From: Gonatopus flavifemur
Lineage: Eukaryota > Arthropoda > Insecta > Hymenoptera > Dryinidae
NCBI GenBank assembly: GCA_018340375.1
Contig: JAFFJZ010000004.1
Span: forward strand, 21,674,001 to 21,738,000
Reading direction: 5' to 3'
Length of the DNA: 64,000 nucleotides
This document shows positions 31,118 to 42,229 of this stretch, piece by piece. Below the pieces are notes generated by a model, which saw nothing but the letters and a program-made list of their open reading frames with translations, ran no database searches and was not told where the DNA came from. The translations under genes were made by a program, and so were the position numbers. The first letter of the stretch is position 1, and every line of letters starts with the position of its first letter.

Positions 31118-33340
31118 AGATTTTTATTTTTTTTTTTTTTTTATTGCAATACACGGGTTAGCACCCTTTGATATAAAAAGTAAATACAGAGTCAATACAA
31201 GACAGCGTCCACAGACGCATCAAATACAATTACAATATAGTCATGCATTAACCGACAGTTTAAACCGCTTCAAGGAAACACCAAACAATTCCATCGACCG
31301 ATCGAAATTATTTGCTAATTCACAAATGCGAGAAATCGGATCATAATTTCCAAATCTTGATTTAAATTGTACAGGTCTGAATAAAAGCGCTTTCCTAACT
31401 GGTCTACCGGGGATGTTAAAATTAACTTTACTCAGCAATGACTCGCAATCAAGAAAACCATTAATCAATTTAAAAAGAAATAGGAGATCATTCATTTGTC
31501 TCCGCTCTTCGAGGGTAGTTAAATTCATTCTGTCAAGAATTCTGGAGTAATCATGGTCAGAATATCTCATAGGGCAGCCTATTCTAAAAGCAGCAAAGCG
31601 TAAAAACTTGTGTTGCACACTCTCAATCATTCTAATATCCTTCTTCAAGTACGGAGACCAGATAGGGGACGCATATTCAAGATGGGGTCTAATTAAAGAG
31701 GAATATAGTACTTTTAATGACCTAACATCTTTGAAATCACTGGAAAATCTTTTGACGAAGCCGAGATTTCTCATCGCAGTACCACAAGCTTTCACAGAAT
31801 GCTCAGAAAAATCCAATTCATCATTTATAGTTACACCAAGATCAACATAAGATTTAACAGTATTCAATGTAATATTCGCAAACTTGTAGGAGAATATGAG
31901 AGGATTCCTTGACCGCGAGATTCTCATTACACAGCATTTTTCTAAGTTCAGATGCAGAGAATTACGGGTGCACCAAGAATCTAATCCCGATAATACTGAC
32001 TGTAAGTGATGAACATCCGCAAGACATTTTATGTTCTTGAAGATTTTTAGATCATCAGCAAATAACAGGAAATCACAATCATTGAGAACCTGCCCAATGT
32101 CATTTATGAATAGCAAAAATAAAAGTGGACCAAGGTGGGATCCCTGGGGCACTCCCGAAGAAGGTATAATCGGTTCAGAAAAACAGTTCCGAACTTTTAC
32201 CATCTGCACCCGATCAGTTAAGTAACTCTGGAACCAAAGTTTCAGATTACCAGATATTCCAAAGCTACTCAACTTAGATAGAAGAACGCTGTGAGATACA
32301 GTATCAAACGCTTTACTGAAATCAGTGTAAATAACATCAACTTGTGAGTTATTCTCCAGCGCAATGGCGGTGTAATTACAGAAAGCAGCCAAATTCGTAG
32401 TAGTAGACCTCATTGACATGAAACCATGTTGTTCCGGGATGATAAGAGGAGACAACAAAGGAGTAATCTTGTCAACAACCACGCGCTCAAAAATCTTAGA
32501 CATAACATTTAAAATACTTATAGGTCTATAATTCTTAGCATCCAGTTTATTACCATGCTTGAAAATAGGAGAGATCAGGCTCGTTTTCAATTCAGCAGGG
32601 AAACATCCGGAAGAAAGAGATTTATTAAAGATAAGCCAAAGCGGTCGAGAAAGAATAAATTTGCAAGACTTGAACAGCAACGGCGGAAGGCCATCAAATC
32701 CTGGGCCCTTGCTCGTATCTAACGAATCAAGAACAGAGTAGATCTCTCCTATGGTAATATCCAAATCAGAAAGCATGTTGAATGACATATCATGTTCAGA
32801 ATGGTTAACATTAACCGAGTTATGTGAAGCAAAAACCGATGAAAAGTGATCAGCAAAAAGGTTAGCCATTCCAGCTGCAGAGTCAGCAACTACATTATTT
32901 AACATGATAGTATTAGGTAAGTCATTAAATGAACGCTTACTGTTAACAAAATTCCAAAAAGATTTAACATCCTTTTGAATATTAGTCTCAACTTGGCGAA
33001 TGTAATTCGAATAACAAGCCCGAGCTCGTGATTTACATTGAGCACGCAAAAAAGAGAACGCTAAATAATCGCCGCGACTATAAGACGATTTGTAAATCAT
33101 ATGGGCAACTTTCTTTCTTCTAATTAATTTTTTGAGCTCAGGAGTAAACCAAAGAGGATAAATAGATCTTTTGATCAATGTTTTCGGAACGTACAACTCA
33201 ATAGCCACAGAAAGTTGATCATACAAAAAACTAATAGCAGTATTTACATCCATGCATTTTAACTCCAAATCCCAATCAATTTGATTCAAATGCTGCCGAA
33301 TAGAAAAAAAATCAGCCAATTTATAATTGTACCGGTTTAG
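31118..33340 (-). mobile_element. 5'-truncated non-LTR retrotransposon (LINE)
   Basis: A poly(A) tail in minus orientation (T-run at ~31,118-31,142) lies 100 bp beyond the stop of an intact reverse transcriptase frame. The element stops abruptly around 33,340, just upstream of a YNYKLADF segment that normally links the endonuclease and reverse transcriptase domains, so the endonuclease and ORF1 are missing. A poly(A) 3' end with 5' truncation is typical of target-primed insertion. No target duplication is obvious. Confidence 0.9.
31241..33319 (-). CDS. Reverse transcriptase of a Jockey/CR1-type LINE (ORF2, N-terminally truncated)
   Basis: 692 open codons with no stop or frameshift. Reverse transcriptase motifs in order: SLISPIFKHGNKLDAKNYRP (~247-266), HGF..MRSTTTNL (~298-310), IYTDFSKAFDTVSH with catalytic Asp (~330-343), SSGVPQGSHLGPLLF (~387-401), LLFADD active site (~418-423), LNLEKCCVM, and a C-terminal LYSSLIRPHLEYASPIWSPY thumb motif. 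A full ORF2 would carry an AP-endonuclease ahead of this. The open frame starts upstream of the first listed residue (stop at ~33,341) with no methionine, as expected for a truncated insertion. Frame intactness suggests a young copy. It cannot be autonomous. The Jockey/CR1 assignment is by motif style only. Confidence 0.92.
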   Translation of the reverse strand: MADFFSIRQHLNQIDWDLELKCMDVNTAISFLYDQLSVAIELYVPKTLIKRSIYPLWFTPELKKLIRRKKVAHMIYKSSYSRGDYLAFSFLRAQCKSRARACYSNYIRQVETNIQKDVKSFWNFVNSKRSFNDLPNTIMLNNVVADSAAGMANLFADHFSSVFASHNSVNVNHSEHDMSFNMLSDLDITIGEIYSVLDSLDTSKGPGFDGLPPLLFKSCKFILSRPLWLIFNKSLSSGCFPAELKTSLISPIFKHGNKLDAKNYRPISILNVMSKIFERVVVDKITPLLSPLIIPEQHGFMSMRSTTTNLAAFCNYTAIALENNSQVDVIYTDFSKAFDTVSHSVLLSKLSSFGISGNLKLWFQSYLTDRVQMVKVRNCFSEPIIPSSGVPQGSHLGPLLFLLFINDIGQVLNDCDFLLFADDLKIFKNIKCLADVHHLQSVLSGLDSWCTRNSLHLNLEKCCVMRISRSRNPLIFSYKFANITLNTVKSYVDLGVTINDELDFSEHSVKACGTAMRNLGFVKRFSSDFKDVRSLKVLYSSLIRPHLEYASPIWSPYLKKDIRMIESVQHKFLRFAAFRIGCPMRYSDHDYSRILDRMNLTTLEERRQMNDLLFLFKLINGFLDCESLLSKVNFNIPGRPVRKALLFRPVQFKSRFGNYDPISRICELANNFDRSMELFGVSLKRFKLSVNA

Positions 33341-33393
33341 TTACTGAAACTAATATTTTATTCAGGCAACCGAATTTTTTATTTCAAATCGCC

Positions 33394-33670
33394 CACTCTC
33401 TAAATCCGGAAGAGTGAAAAATCAAGCGTTTCACTTCGCTGAATCTCAGAAGTGAGCCAGTCCGCTTCGAGTGGGATTCTCACTCGTTTCGAGTGTACTC
33501 CCACTCTTTTAGACTGGAAAATTAACTCTAAAATTGGAGTAGATGAGAGTTTCTAACCTCAAACCTCAGACTTCCACTCTAAAAGAGTGGGAATTTCACT
33601 CGAAATCTCGACAAGCTCACTTCTGGCTGCCTAGAGAGTGAAATCTCACTCTAAAAATTTTAGAGAGCAG
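33394..33670. mobile_element. ~280 bp MITE, CACTCTCTAAA ends, copy 1
   Basis: Ends CACTCTCTAAATC and TTTTAGAGAG. Interior rich in CACTCGAAACGAGTG, CACTCTAAAAGAGTG and GTGAGCCAG. An inverted copy of the same element is at 35,418-35,700. Confidence 0.75.
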
Positions 33671-33927
33671 AGAAAGAAAAGAAAGTGCTCTTCAACGTAA
33701 TTTATGATGTTGAAAATCACGTTAAAAATGACGCTGTAAAACACGTCATGTTTCACGTCATCTTTGTGAGGATTCTTTAACAAATGAATTTCAAATGAAT
33801 GAAGTGTTGGGCAGCCATTAAGAATCGTGTGTAGTGAAACTTCGAGATCACGTGATAAGGTATCCAGGTGTCAAAACTCTCGATAATCGGCTCATCACCG
33901 ATAATTGACCGTTCACTTTTCGTCATT

Positions 33928-34683
33928 CCTAGTAGAAATTTGACAGGGAATTCCCTATTAGAAGCATGGCCCTCGTAAGGCTGTAATAGGGAACTCCTAA
34001 TTAAGGAAAACTTTTAATTACCTTATCAGGTCCTGACATGGTATCCTGTTCAGGACCTTACAACAATGTAATGCAAGGTTGTTGACAGGTCCCAGTCAGA
34101 CTTTCCCTTCCAGTAACTCAGACATGGTATTCCCATCAGAACCTGATCAGGATTGCCTTGACTTATCCGTATTTGAATTGTGAGGTAACTGTCAAGATAT
34201 ATTGATCAGGACCTGATCAGGATTGCCCTGGCTCATCCGTATTTTAATCATATGATAACCGACAAGACAGCCGAATCAGGACCTGATCAATTCAGAACGG
34301 TGAATGTATCAAACTATTCAGAAGTTTCACAGGACTCATTAGAAATTTAACTGTCTTTTTGAAATGTTCAACTGGGGTCTATTTGGATCATCAGTAGAAT
34401 CTCTTCTGTTGGGGAAGTTTCAAAAAATTGTATGGAAAGTGAATTCCATGGAAATTAAATTGAATGTTAGAATATAGCTTAGATGAGGTCGTGATTGGGA
34501 ATTCCGCTACCACCCGGATCAGGTCCTGATTGGGAAACATTTGGTTTTCCTGATCAGGACCTTGTCTTTTCCCTGCGTTACATTTTTGTCAGGGCCTTAT
34601 CGGATACCCAAGTCAGACCCTGAACAGAAATCAGGCATGCCTGATCTGGACCTGATGTTTTGAATGTCAAAATTTCTACTAGG
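33928..34683. mobile_element. Element with CCTAGTAGAAATT ends, CAGGACCTGATCAGG interior
   Basis: Left end CCTAGTAGAAATTTGACA and right end TGTCAAAATTTCTACTAGG. The interior repeats CAGGACCTGATCAGGATTGC, GTCAGACT and CAGGTCC words and is non-coding. Length 756 bp. Same terminal group as 12,092, 14,619 and 24,950, different interior vocabulary. Confidence 0.75.
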
Positions 34684-35247
34684 GTTTGCTGGGCCCAAAT
34701 TATCATCCAGTAATCAGTTCTCATCAAACCATTGATGGTTGCAATTACCGTAAAATTAATTCCGGCTATGATCCAGTCATCAGCCCTTATTGGACTGATC
34801 GTAAAACTCTGTCACGGTAAAACGAAAAAGCCATAGTCAAGTTTCGTGACAACCTCCACTCATCCTGTAGATGCTGGGTCCATTTACATTTATGAGATGT
34901 CTCTTGAATATTTCGGTTCGATTCGAATTCGATTGGATTCGTGGGTCAAAGAATGCGATTCGCACCCCTCTATGGCTGATTAGAATTTGGAAAATTAGGG
35001 AAAATTGTCACTTAATTCAGTTTTGGAGAAATGGAATGTCCAACTGGTTACCGAGTGTAGAAAAAAGAACCGATAGAACCCGCTTGAAAAAGTTAAAAGC
35101 CACATGAAAGCCGCGATTCAGAACTCATGTGAGCACAGACATTAGTCCAATTTCAGTCCAATTCAGATCCACACACAAGAAATGAATTAGCTGTGGCAGC
35201 TAGTCACTTTATTAGCACCCTTTTTCAACTATTTATTAGTTACCATA
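34684..35247. other. No feature recognised
   Basis: Contains ATCATCCAGTAATCAG and ATGATCCAGTCATCAG as a weak direct repeat. Open frame 34,871-35,107 unrecognised. Confidence 0.3.
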
Positions 35248-35250
35248 GTA

Positions 35251-35409
35251 CACGGAAAAAAATTTACTGCAACAGGAGGCAGTCATGTTGCAGCAACAGG
35301 AAAAAATCCCGTTGCAGCTTCAGGAAACTCCGGTTGCTGCAACAGGATTTTTTCCTGTTACTGCAACATAGCTGTCTCCTGTTGCAGCAACAGTAAATTT
35401 TTTTCCGTG
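35251..35409. mobile_element. MITE, CACGGAAAAAAATTTACTG ends
   Basis: 159 bp near-perfect palindrome. Arms begin CACGGAAAAAAATTTACTGC and are filled with TTGCAGCAACAGGA words in alternating orientation. TA precedes it and TG follows it. Confidence 0.85.
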
Positions 35410-35417
35410 TGGGAAAT

Positions 35418-35700
35418 CACATGCTCTCTGAAATTTTTAAAGTGAGATTTCACTCTTCAGCCAGCCAAAAGTGAGTCTGTCGAAATTTTGAGTGGAATTT
35501 CCACTCTTTTAGAGTGATATTCTAAGGTTTGAGGTTAGGAACTCACAGCCAGTCCAATTCTAGAGTCAATTTTTCACTCTAAAAGAGTGAGGGTTCACTC
35601 GAAACGAGTGGAAATTCCACTCGAAGCGGTCTGGCTCACTTTTGAGACTTAGTGGAGTGAAACACATGATTTTTCACTTTTTCAGATTTAGATAGTGGAG
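35418..35700. mobile_element. ~280 bp MITE, CACTCTCTAAA family, inverted copy 2
   Basis: Reverse-oriented copy of 33,394-33,670 at roughly 80 percent identity (CACTCTTTTAGAGTG, GTGAGCCAGACCGC read on the minus strand). The pair brackets 1.75 kb that contains two other elements. Confidence 0.75.
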
Positions 35701-36260
35701 CGAAAAAAATTTGCTTTGCTTATATGACAAATCCTTTCGCTGACTGAGTAAAACGTCCGCGTTCACAGCAAAAATCTTGTTCTTTCAGCAAACGCTTGCT
35801 GATCCAGTGATTCGGCATTGTAGGAATCCAGACTGCTAGAAAATTTGCTGAATTAACAAATGTATTGCTAAAACAGCAAAGGTTTTCTTAATTCAGTAAC
35901 GCAGATTTTTAACAATCGCTATTGCTTTCGCAAGAACTTTTCTCTGCGTGCGTATACGAAAGAAATAAGTCAGCCACAGTAGCGAAGTGACTAGCATGGA
36001 CACGGACAGCCATGAAATTAGTTGCTGCAGCTGGATTTTAGCTGTCACAGCAGATAAATTAGCTATTGAGGGAAATTTTTTTGCTTTCATAACTAAAATT
36101 CAGCTGCAGGTGCTAATTTGATGGCTGTCCTTGTTCGTGTTAACCACTTCGCTGCGCAGGTTGTGTGTGTGATATTTGGATAGCTATGGAATTTTCGCTG
36201 CAGCAGCTCCATTTCTTGCTGTTCTTGCTGAGTGAGTAGCTGTGACAGCTAGAAAATATC
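35701..36260. mobile_element. AGCT-rich foldback family
   Basis: The clearest foldback is 35,976-36,165: AGTGACTAGCATGGACACGG .. AATTAG..GCTGCAGCTGGATTTTAG pairs with CTAAAATTCAGCTGCAGGTG .. GTTAACCACTT. Further AGCTGTGGAAT, TTGATATTTGGATAGC-like and CAGCAGCTCC words extend on both sides. The same structure recurs at 40,070-40,260. Confidence 0.65.
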
Positions 36261-36289
36261 TGCCGCCTAAATGGAAATTGACGAACGAC

Positions 36290-36460
36290 CCACGCTCAGC
36301 CCGACCTTGGCCCAATTTTGATTTATATAGGGCCAGAACCCATCACAAAAAATGGTCCACGCTTGGTAAAAGCTCGTGCCATTAGTTCGCAATGCTCGGC
36401 AGCCCAATATTTTGCCAAGCTTGAGCCACTTTTCAGTATTGGCATTTCTTACCTGGGCGC
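36290..36460 (-). repeat. Dispersed fragment of the 121 bp family
   Basis: On the minus strand it reads CTTGGCAAAATATTGGGCTG and CGAGCAT, matching the unit at 2,361. It shows that the unit exists away from its tandem array. Confidence 0.65.
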
Positions 36461-36544
36461 AACTGATTTTCAGCTATCATCCAAATAATAACTAATTATT
36501 TTTTCCCTTGCGAACTTGAAAAATTGTGCCAAAATCGAAAATAA

Positions 36545-36829
36545 ACTGGAAAAGTGAATACGAAATTCTTTATGAAATATCATATTTTCATATTTCCACG
36601 TTGAATTTAATGATAGTTCTTAAATTTAATATTAATGATGAAATTTCAAAATTTCCTTCTGAAATATAACAATTGTCTATTAAATTTCAAAAATATGAAG
36701 AAAAAATTTTCAACATTAAGAATTATATTACTGAATTCAATATTTTATTAGAAAATTCAATGAACTGTTTATGTGAAAAACTTCATAATATTTTTATGAA
36801 GTTCAAGGCAGATTTTTCTAACAATGTAG
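36545..36829. mobile_element. Degenerate MITE related to 57,428-57,696
   Basis: The right 65 bases (TTTATGTGAAAAACTTCATA .. CAGATTTTTCTAACAATG) match the right end of the better copy. The left end is decayed. AT-rich, non-coding. Confidence 0.55.
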
Positions 36830-39800
36830 AAGAATCCATGCGGTTTTTGACCTTTCCAATCAATTCTCATCCTTTCCTTCTGCCAGGGAACAGTATTGCC
36901 TCATAATAAACGTTATCAAAACCACGATGAAGCCTCGATCTTCGAATACATTCTCTCGTCCTGCACAGTGATTCATCCCAATGATTTTTATAGCCAAGAA
37001 ACGGGTATCGAAATGCACCGTCGACGACGTGTCGCGTCATACAAATTACCATAACTCGATTTAAATTCCGAACCTTCAACGCTGAAGAACATTTACTTCC
37101 CTCCGTGCTCGAAGAGATGTAAAAGATGAATCGCACTACACTCCTCTCGTTATTCCTCAAAATAATAACAACCTGTTCATATCCGTTCATATCCACCAAC
37201 AACGTCATTAGCGTGCGATATTCAACATTCTAAACCCTTTTTTTCACATTACACCTCGTCTCCGGTAATTAATTCGAAAATGAGACTATATTATGATTCC
37301 TTACGAAGAAGAGAATTATGTAAATGAAACATTTGGATGGTTTACAATCGAGGAACCTTCTCCCGTTCTCCTTCTCCTTCTACATCCTTGATATACACGA
37401 TGCTTTTTTTAAATTTATTATCTAATAAGTCATGAATAAATGAGAGTTAACGCATATCTAATGTCGGATCATATACACCATTGTGGGAGAAAAAAAATGA
37501 AGCAGAAGCTTTGGGAAGACGTATTACTCGGGCGTGGATGAATGATAATATAACACGTGAGAGAAAGGGAGTAGCCGTGATACGTGTGTGGTACTTTCAT
37601 GTGCCAATTACTAAATAGAGTGGTAAACATGTTGAAAGGAATCATCATACACACCATTTCCTGCCGATGAGACAATTGTCTATTGTAGGATTTTCTTATT
37701 TCAAAATTGAGTAGCGATCGCGGTGTTGTAGAATTCGATAAAAACTGAATTTGTGGTTCAAAAATTATTCCTTTTCTCATATCTTATTATCGTCATCATC
37801 ATAATCATCTCCGCCATTCAAGCGTGGAGGAATAATTTTGAAAGGAGCATAAAATTCTACTCATTACAACTTTCTAGCCAAAATATATCCGCTTTTTAAT
37901 TATTTTATACAAATTTTTGAATATTCAATGGATTTTATGTGATTTGGAGAACGAATAAGTATTATAAGTAACTTGTTAATTTGAATTGGTCACGCTCGAG
38001 AGAGCAACGTGATACCAAGTAGTCTTATTGTATCGACATTGATGTTGAACACGACCGTCGCGTTTTTAAACTCAAGATTTCGTCCTTCCGCGTTAAACTT
38101 GTCCTTAGAACTGTCCTTGTAAATCGATGTGGAGAAAAATCAAGAATTATATATTATTTGTATGACAAATGAATTAGGTTTTCGGATGAGAGGACGTTGG
38201 AATGGAATCTCTTGTATTCATCTTGTATTGTTGGTAACGAGTACTTGGGCATTGGTCCCGTTCCACTCTATGAATTTCATATTCAAAACAATTACTCATA
38301 TTCCCTGAGCCTATATCTATTAACGGTTCTTTCTTCTAACCTCCTTTTACCTGACGTTCTTTGATAAGATACACACAATCACGTAGCACGGAGTCGTAGG
38401 AGAGCATGGTACTCGCCCGCATGTACCTATACGCCCTGCAATTGCTACCGCTCGTTCTGCAGGCCAATCTATTTAGGTTATAGGTCACTCGAACGAACAT
38501 TGGGTCGATATATCTGGTCCGGTGTCGCGTTCTTTGCGTCGAAAGTTAGCCAAAGCACTTCTTCTCCTTCTTTTTTTGCGTTATTCTCTTCCCTCTGAAT
38601 GGGAAAATAATTCTGATGGACATAATACAAAGGGAAATCATTAGCTTCGGAAAGGATGGATCATTGTGATGATTTCCCAAACATAGGGAGAGACTACTTA
38701 CTGTGCGAATAAAGCGCATACTTTACATGCACACACACTGGAGAAAATGGAAAGATAATTGCGATCGTTTATGATAAACTTATAAGAATAAACGAACCGT
38801 CGAGAAGAAGCAGTTTCGTTCTCATGCCCATCGCACAATCAACTCGAACGCGTGGAACGTAAAGTGTCTCCTGTTCTTCTATTCATTGTTGTATCCTCCG
38901 ATTACTTTTCACGATGCACTCTTATAGGGACTCCCTTTTCCTTTCTAAGAGGAGAAATTAAAAGAAGTTAAATGGAGTATCGGAAATTCACCTTTTCACC
39001 TCCAAAGCGGTGACCCGAAAAACAGCGACAAAACACGTGAAACTTCGATTCGAGAATAATAATAATACCTCTTTGTCGGGTAACACGAGCGAAATTTCAC
39101 TCGATTCCTTTTTTCGCACGATCATCTCGTTTTTGCGTTTCCTTCGCATATCTATTCTTCTTTCACCCTCGCAAATATCATCTGGAACAGAGAGAAAGTT
39201 TTATATATAAATATAATAATCGAATACATGAAATGTCAGACCAACACGATTCAACGATTCATTGTTCGAGATGTTATTACTAGGAAGAGAGTTTAGAATT
39301 TCTTGATTGAATACGTGGTTTTAGATTCCAATTTACTCTCGCGGTGTAACAGCGCTTGCCATTCAAGGTTACAATATGATAAGTCTATTCGAAGAAAACG
39401 ATTTGACCGATACGAAGTACATTTTATATTGCCCTGCGGTTACCAAACACGACTTCCATGCATGCGTTTCCGCGTGCTGCAACATCGTACCAGAATATGA
39501 TTTATCATTTTGAAATTTAAAATATACAAAATTTTGTTCGAATAAGCTTTCGTAATGGATCTCCTTCCGCGGAGATACCTCGAAAGTATGATTCCCGATA
39601 TCACCTTCAATGAGAATTTTTCGAAAATGATCATTCATCGAAAATGGTTCCAGGTTGAAGCCCGGGGCGGTGCAGATATTATACTGACGAATATCTTTAC
39701 ATAAGCCAACGTTTCATTTTTCTTCCGAGAAAGAGGAATATTTTGAATTTAGAAAGTGGCGATATTAAAGATAACGTAATGGCAATAAAAATGCAATAAA

Positions 39801-40060
39801 AACGGTAATTGAATTTGAAATTGCATATGTATTCTCCATATTATTGACAATAAACAAGCGAATATTTTTATTTTTTCTTTCATTTGGTTTATTCGACGGT
39901 TAGTTATATAAATTTTAAAGAATAGAACGTTGTTTTCATGCCGACATTTTTGGGTCAAAAATATTTGCAGAGAATCGATTTTTATATGATAATTCAATTC
40001 GTTGGGAATTTTTGGAGATTATTATGAGATACGAATAGCCGTGATAATTGAGAATCGATT
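36830..40060. other. Unique sequence, no gene assigned
   Basis: The longest nearly repeat-free part of the window, with frequent CpG and good sequence complexity, as expected for conserved intronic regulatory DNA. At 38,406 a 25-codon frame, MVLARMYLYALQLLPLVLQA, looks like a signal peptide but ends at once (TAG) without a donor. No other exon is supported on either strand. Confidence 0.35.
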
Positions 40061-40069
40061 TCTCAACGA

Positions 40070-40260
40070 AGGAACGACTGTGGCTAAGTGGCTAGCACGA
40101 ACACGAGCAGACATCAAATTAGCTCTTGCAGCTAAATTTTAGTTGGGACGGCGAAAAAATTCCCTTTAATAAATATTTTATTTGCTGTGACAATTAAAAT
40201 TTAGCTGCAGGAGCTAATTTAATGACTGTGTCCGTACTAGCCACCTCGTTGCTGCGTCAA
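40070..40260. mobile_element. AGCT-rich foldback
   Basis: TGGCTAAGTGGCTAGCACGA .. CAAATTAGCTCTTGCAGCTA pairs with TAGCTGCAGGAGCTAATTTA .. GTACTAGCCACCTCG. Same arrangement as 35,976-36,165. Confidence 0.7.
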
Positions 40261-40438
40261 AAGAATTTTTTTCGTGTAAAATGTAACAAACTCAATTCAT
40301 TGTTCAATTTCTCCAGCGTTTTGACTTCCGCAGGCGACAAAATGAAATAGGGCAACATGGGTTACAGTGGATCAATTTTTTTTTCATGATCTATGACTTC
40401 AAGAGTAGTGAACGTTTCAGGATGAAAGTTCATATACA

Positions 40439-41083
40439 TACACGCAAAAAAATAATTCGCTGTGGCAGCTAAAAATTAGCTGCCATAGCTCATTTTCGTG
40501 GTTGATATTTGGATAGCGAAAAGAATAGCTATGATAGCGATTTTTCTTTGCAATCAGTGGTTCACTGTACTAGCTTGAAAGAATCGCTAAAAGAACAACC
40601 AACCGAGTGAAAAAAAATTCATTGGATAGGGGAGGGTCGATTCCGCAATCTTTCGGTTACTAACTCAAGCTGCTAGCGCCTGAGCCACCCTACCGATTGA
40701 AGTTTCTTGTCCTAATAATACATATAGCTTCAGTGGAATATTTCAAATTTAATTTTGCAAAACTGCATGTGAACAAATAATTATTCTAGAGGTTAAATAT
40801 TTCGTTATTAGGGTTGTTGAACATTTTTTGAACCTCAAAATGTCTATACATTTGTCAAATGTTCATTGAATTCACATTGAATGTTTAGCGGCCATCTTAT
40901 TCTCTTTGGGTATGTACTAGAGCTACAAAAATCGCTCCACTAGCAACATTCCTTCTGCGAGCATTTTTTGTCGGTGCACAAAAGCTATGTTAATACATAT
41001 AGCTACAATGATAGCTGCAGTAGCGCAATGCACTCAGCACACAAGTTTTTGCTGTCACTGCGAATTCATTTTTTCCCGTGTAT
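40439..41083. mobile_element. AGCT-family element with CACGCAAAAAAATAATTCGC ends
   Basis: Left end CACGCAAAAAAATAATTCGC and right end GCGAATTCATTTTTTCCCGTG, with TA on each side. Carries GTGGCAGCTAAAAATTAGCT and TTGATATTTGGATAGC. The tRNA-like fragment at 40,625-40,705 interrupts it. Confidence 0.65.
40625..40705 (-). ncRNA. tRNA-like fragment on the minus strand
   Basis: On the minus strand GGTAGGGTGGCTCAGGCGCT gives a strong A-box/D-arm (TGGCTCAG) and GCGGAATCGACCCTC ~43 bases later a B-box/T-arm-like sequence. No acceptor stem closes. Best read as a tRNA-derived SINE head or tRNA pseudogene. Confidence 0.5.
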
Positions 41084-41804
41084 ACAATATTCCCTCGCTC
41101 ACGAAATGGACAAGCAATATTGTTAATTTGCGTAAATGAAATACCAAGTTTTTATCATTTTCTGGAATTTTATAATTTGATCGACTGTGCCCCATATCTT
41201 GATTACAGTGGATAATTTCATGAAGCCCTCAGACTCTCAGAACCTTGAAATTTCTCACAGTAACGCTGTAAGGTGATGAGAGGAAAGCCTTGCAATTTTG
41301 CGGCAGTTCTGATTTTCAATCCATCTTTGTTTACAAGATTCACAACAACCTACATCAATTTTTCATTCAGGTTTCCGAACACGATTCCAAGGCATCTTGA
41401 ATTGTAACGGAGAGATAAAATATTATTCAAAACGGTACAACCAATCAGGGTTATATTATTTAGTAAGCACTCGCTTATGGGACTAACTAGAACACGATCC
41501 ACTGGTATAAAATAGTCACTGATCCACTGTACCCCACTTGTACACTTATATATTCAAATTTTTTTGTCAACAAATAATCAATCCGTGAATAAAAATGACT
41601 TGCAAACCCTTAACTTTAGATGTTCATGAGCAAGTAAAAATGTAGATCTGAGTCAGTTCACATACATTCTCATAAAAACAAGACATATAAAATATTCTTC
41701 GTAAATATAGAATCCAGACTCACATGTTATCAGTAGCAACTGTACACCGAACACACGTTATGACACCTTTCAGTTCAGTGGCATTCCAAGATACTACTAG
41801 CGTG
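41084..41804. other. No feature recognised
   Basis: AT-rich sequence without clear inverted or tandem repeats and without credible exons. Confidence 0.35.
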
Positions 41805-41806
41805 TA

Positions 41807-42154
41807 CACCGAGAAAAATGTGTTTCGTAGAATTAGCAATAAGAGCATTGCTGACATTTTATTGTTGAATATACAATGATTCTTGTTCTTGTAGCAATAT
41901 ATAGTCGTCTTATTAACAATAAAATTGTCAATTCAGCAATTTTATTGCTGGTTGATATGTGACAATTCAGCATTGTCATATGTCAACCTACAATAAAAAT
42001 CGTAAAAATATGACCGTTAACATTGCTGAATTGACAATTCTATTGTTAAGAAGACAACATGTATTGCTATAAGAACAAAAATTATTGTATTTCCAACAAT
42101 ATAATGCCAACAATTCTGTGATTGCTAGTTCTACGAAACACATTTTTCTCAGTG
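41807..42154. mobile_element. TA-flanked MITE, CACCGAGAAAAATGTG ends
   Basis: 348 bp foldback. Ends CACCGAGAAAAATGTGTTTC and GAAACACATTTTTCTCAGTG, with GTAGAATTAGCAAT and AACAATAAAATTGTCAATTC mirrored. TA at 41,805-41,806 and 42,155-42,156. Confidence 0.88.
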
Positions 42155-42229
42155 TACATTCGTTTTATGAAGTGATTACATGCGTTGATCCAGTGTGACC
42201 CATGCTCCCCTAGCTTTGACAACTACTCA

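Noticed and set aside
31118..33345. Target-site duplication for the LINE
   Set aside because: Compared the flanks (AACAAAGATTTTT against GAAACTAATATTTT); similarity is too weak to call.
38406..38483. 25-codon frame that looks like a signal peptide (MVLARMYLYALQLLPLVLQA)
   Set aside because: Ends at TAG with no donor before it, so no mature protein follows.
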